Source: Hyphomicrobiales bacterium (lineage in GTDB: Bacteria > Pseudomonadota > Alphaproteobacteria > Rhizobiales > Rhizobiaceae). Taken from it: 64,000 bases of DNA. This document shows positions 63,330-64,000 of this stretch, piece after piece. The position numbers and the translations under genes are program-made. Position 1 is the first letter of the stretch; each line of letters opens with the position of its first letter. Under the pieces are notes generated by a model. That model did no database searches. It was not told the DNA's origin and saw only the letters and a program-made list of their open reading frames with translations. The DNA is taken from assembly GCA_900470285.1 (NCBI GenBank), contig UCAG01000001.1, forward strand, positions 359,594 to 423,593. Direction: 5' to 3'.

Positions 63330-63720
63330 TCAATATTAATCTGCATCACTGCGGTGCATATGGAGAGCTATACGTGTCCGCTCTGGCAATTCTTCCATAG
63401 CTCCCATGGTGATACGTAATTCATTTCGACCTGAGAAGGTATCTTCCTTTATAGGCCAATCTTCGGTAATCGCCTTAAAATCAGTATCATCATGTCGACG
63501 CCACTCAACTCCCGAACGTCTCATTCAGTCTATAGCAAGATTGCGGATGATACGGCGAAGGTAGCTCTACCGGCTTGTCACATGAATGATCAGCGGCAGA
63601 TGATTTCAAACAAAGGAACGCTTCCTGAACCACGTCATTAAATGCGGGCGGACAATGTGAAATACGGATATGGTTGCCAATCTGATTACTCAAGAGGTTT
63701 ATGCCATAATGCGTTTTCAC
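63330..63720 (-). pseudogene. Remnant of an ECF sigma-70 factor (FecI-like)
   Basis: Reverse-strand pieces of one ECF sigma factor: region 2 (FNDVVQEAFLCLKSSAADHSCDKPV), then after a frameshift YLRRIIRNLAID, an in-frame TGA, then MRRSGVEWRRHDD and region 4 start (MEELPERTRIALHMHR), ending early. So it carries a frameshift near 63570, a premature stop near 63526 and a 3' truncation. FecI-type sigma factors switch on TonB receptors; no FecR gene is nearby. Confidence 0.7.
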
Positions 63721-63801
63721 GTAATGCTCATAATTAATAAAAGTGAATTTCTAAGCCGCTTCCCCCTCTCCCGCTTTTGTCATTTGTTTGTTTGAACATA
63801 C

Positions 63802-63830
63802 AAAAAAGCCCCGCGCATTTCTGCCGGGGC
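63802..63830 (-). terminator. Terminator-like hairpin for a reverse-strand unit from the right edge
   Basis: GCCCCG (63808-63813) pairs with CGGGGC (63825-63830), and the A run at 63802-63807 gives a T run on the reverse strand. The region to the right (63831-64000) shows no gene I can support, apart from a 14-codon frame starting MALLTEDKLL near 63952; the gene it serves may lie outside the window. Confidence 0.55.
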
Positions 63831-64000
63831 ATTTGATGTTTTTCATAGGAGCTTTTGGTTACGTGGGCAGGATTTGTCCTGTTCGTGTGGTCATCGATAC
63901 TTAATCGCTTGCGTATCGGTTTCAGGTCAAACGGGCTGTTCTAATAGCTTGTCTTCAGTGAGAAGAGCCATTGTATTTCAGGTATTTTTCATGGGAGATT

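Overview
The window reads as a stretch of an alphaproteobacterial chromosome from the order Hyphomicrobiales (Rhizobiales), most likely family Brucellaceae (Ochrobactrum, Pseudochrobactrum or Paenochrobactrum type). The reasons are a Porin_2-type porin, an Ochrobactrum-type D-aminopeptidase, an extensin-family protein, a PhnW-PhnA-PhnY phosphonate operon, and moderate GC content. The genus is inferred, not proven. No rRNA, tRNA, CRISPR array, complete insertion sequence or phage gene is visible.

Layout. 1-7,600: housekeeping and accessory genes (a cut-off DUF4377 protein, a BaiN-like flavoprotein, RsmJ, an RluA-type pseudouridine synthase, an extensin-family protein, Ada, DUF924, an MHS-type transporter). 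7,590-11,533: a CirA-like TonB receptor divergent from an unusual protein that joins a LysR DNA-binding domain to a TrpD2-like glycosyltransferase fold. 11,570-22,801: a complete 2-aminoethylphosphonate (AEP) locus. PhnW deaminates AEP to phosphonoacetaldehyde, PhnY oxidises it to phosphonoacetate, and PhnA cleaves that to acetate and phosphate. PbfA feeds hydroxylated AEP into the route, a three-gene ABC importer brings in substrate, and a divergent LysR protein probably controls the set.

22,844-31,763: D-aminopeptidase, an EamA exporter, a broken GntR gene, then a resistance-like group: APH(3')-type phosphotransferase overlapping a GNAT gene, divergent from an AdeRS-like two-component system followed by an ABC exporter. 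32,138-44,475: a peptide/amide utilisation region with a SBP-DppBCDF-M81 hydrolase operon, an RpiR regulator, a second SBP linked to a creatininase-family hydrolase, and a D-arginine-dehydrogenase-like flavoenzyme with a divergent XRE-cupin regulator.

44,566-54,317: small accessory genes and a redox group: ArsR-rhodanese regulator, DUF2938, an MFS pump, two close thioredoxin paralogues, a class II amidotransferase-like protein that has lost its catalytic Cys, a thioredoxin reductase gene with its middle deleted, a cupin, and an SMR pump with its TetR repressor. Several long perfect palindromes lie at the starts of these genes. 54,595-64,000: M17 aminopeptidase, GNAT, two divergent SxxK serine hydrolases, a porin, a DHFR-family/TetR pair and the remains of an ECF sigma factor.

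The most interesting leads are the LysR-TrpD2 fusion, the M81/creatininase/D-amino-acid oxidoreductase region, and the redox group with its pseudo-glutaminase, deleted trxB and shared palindromes.
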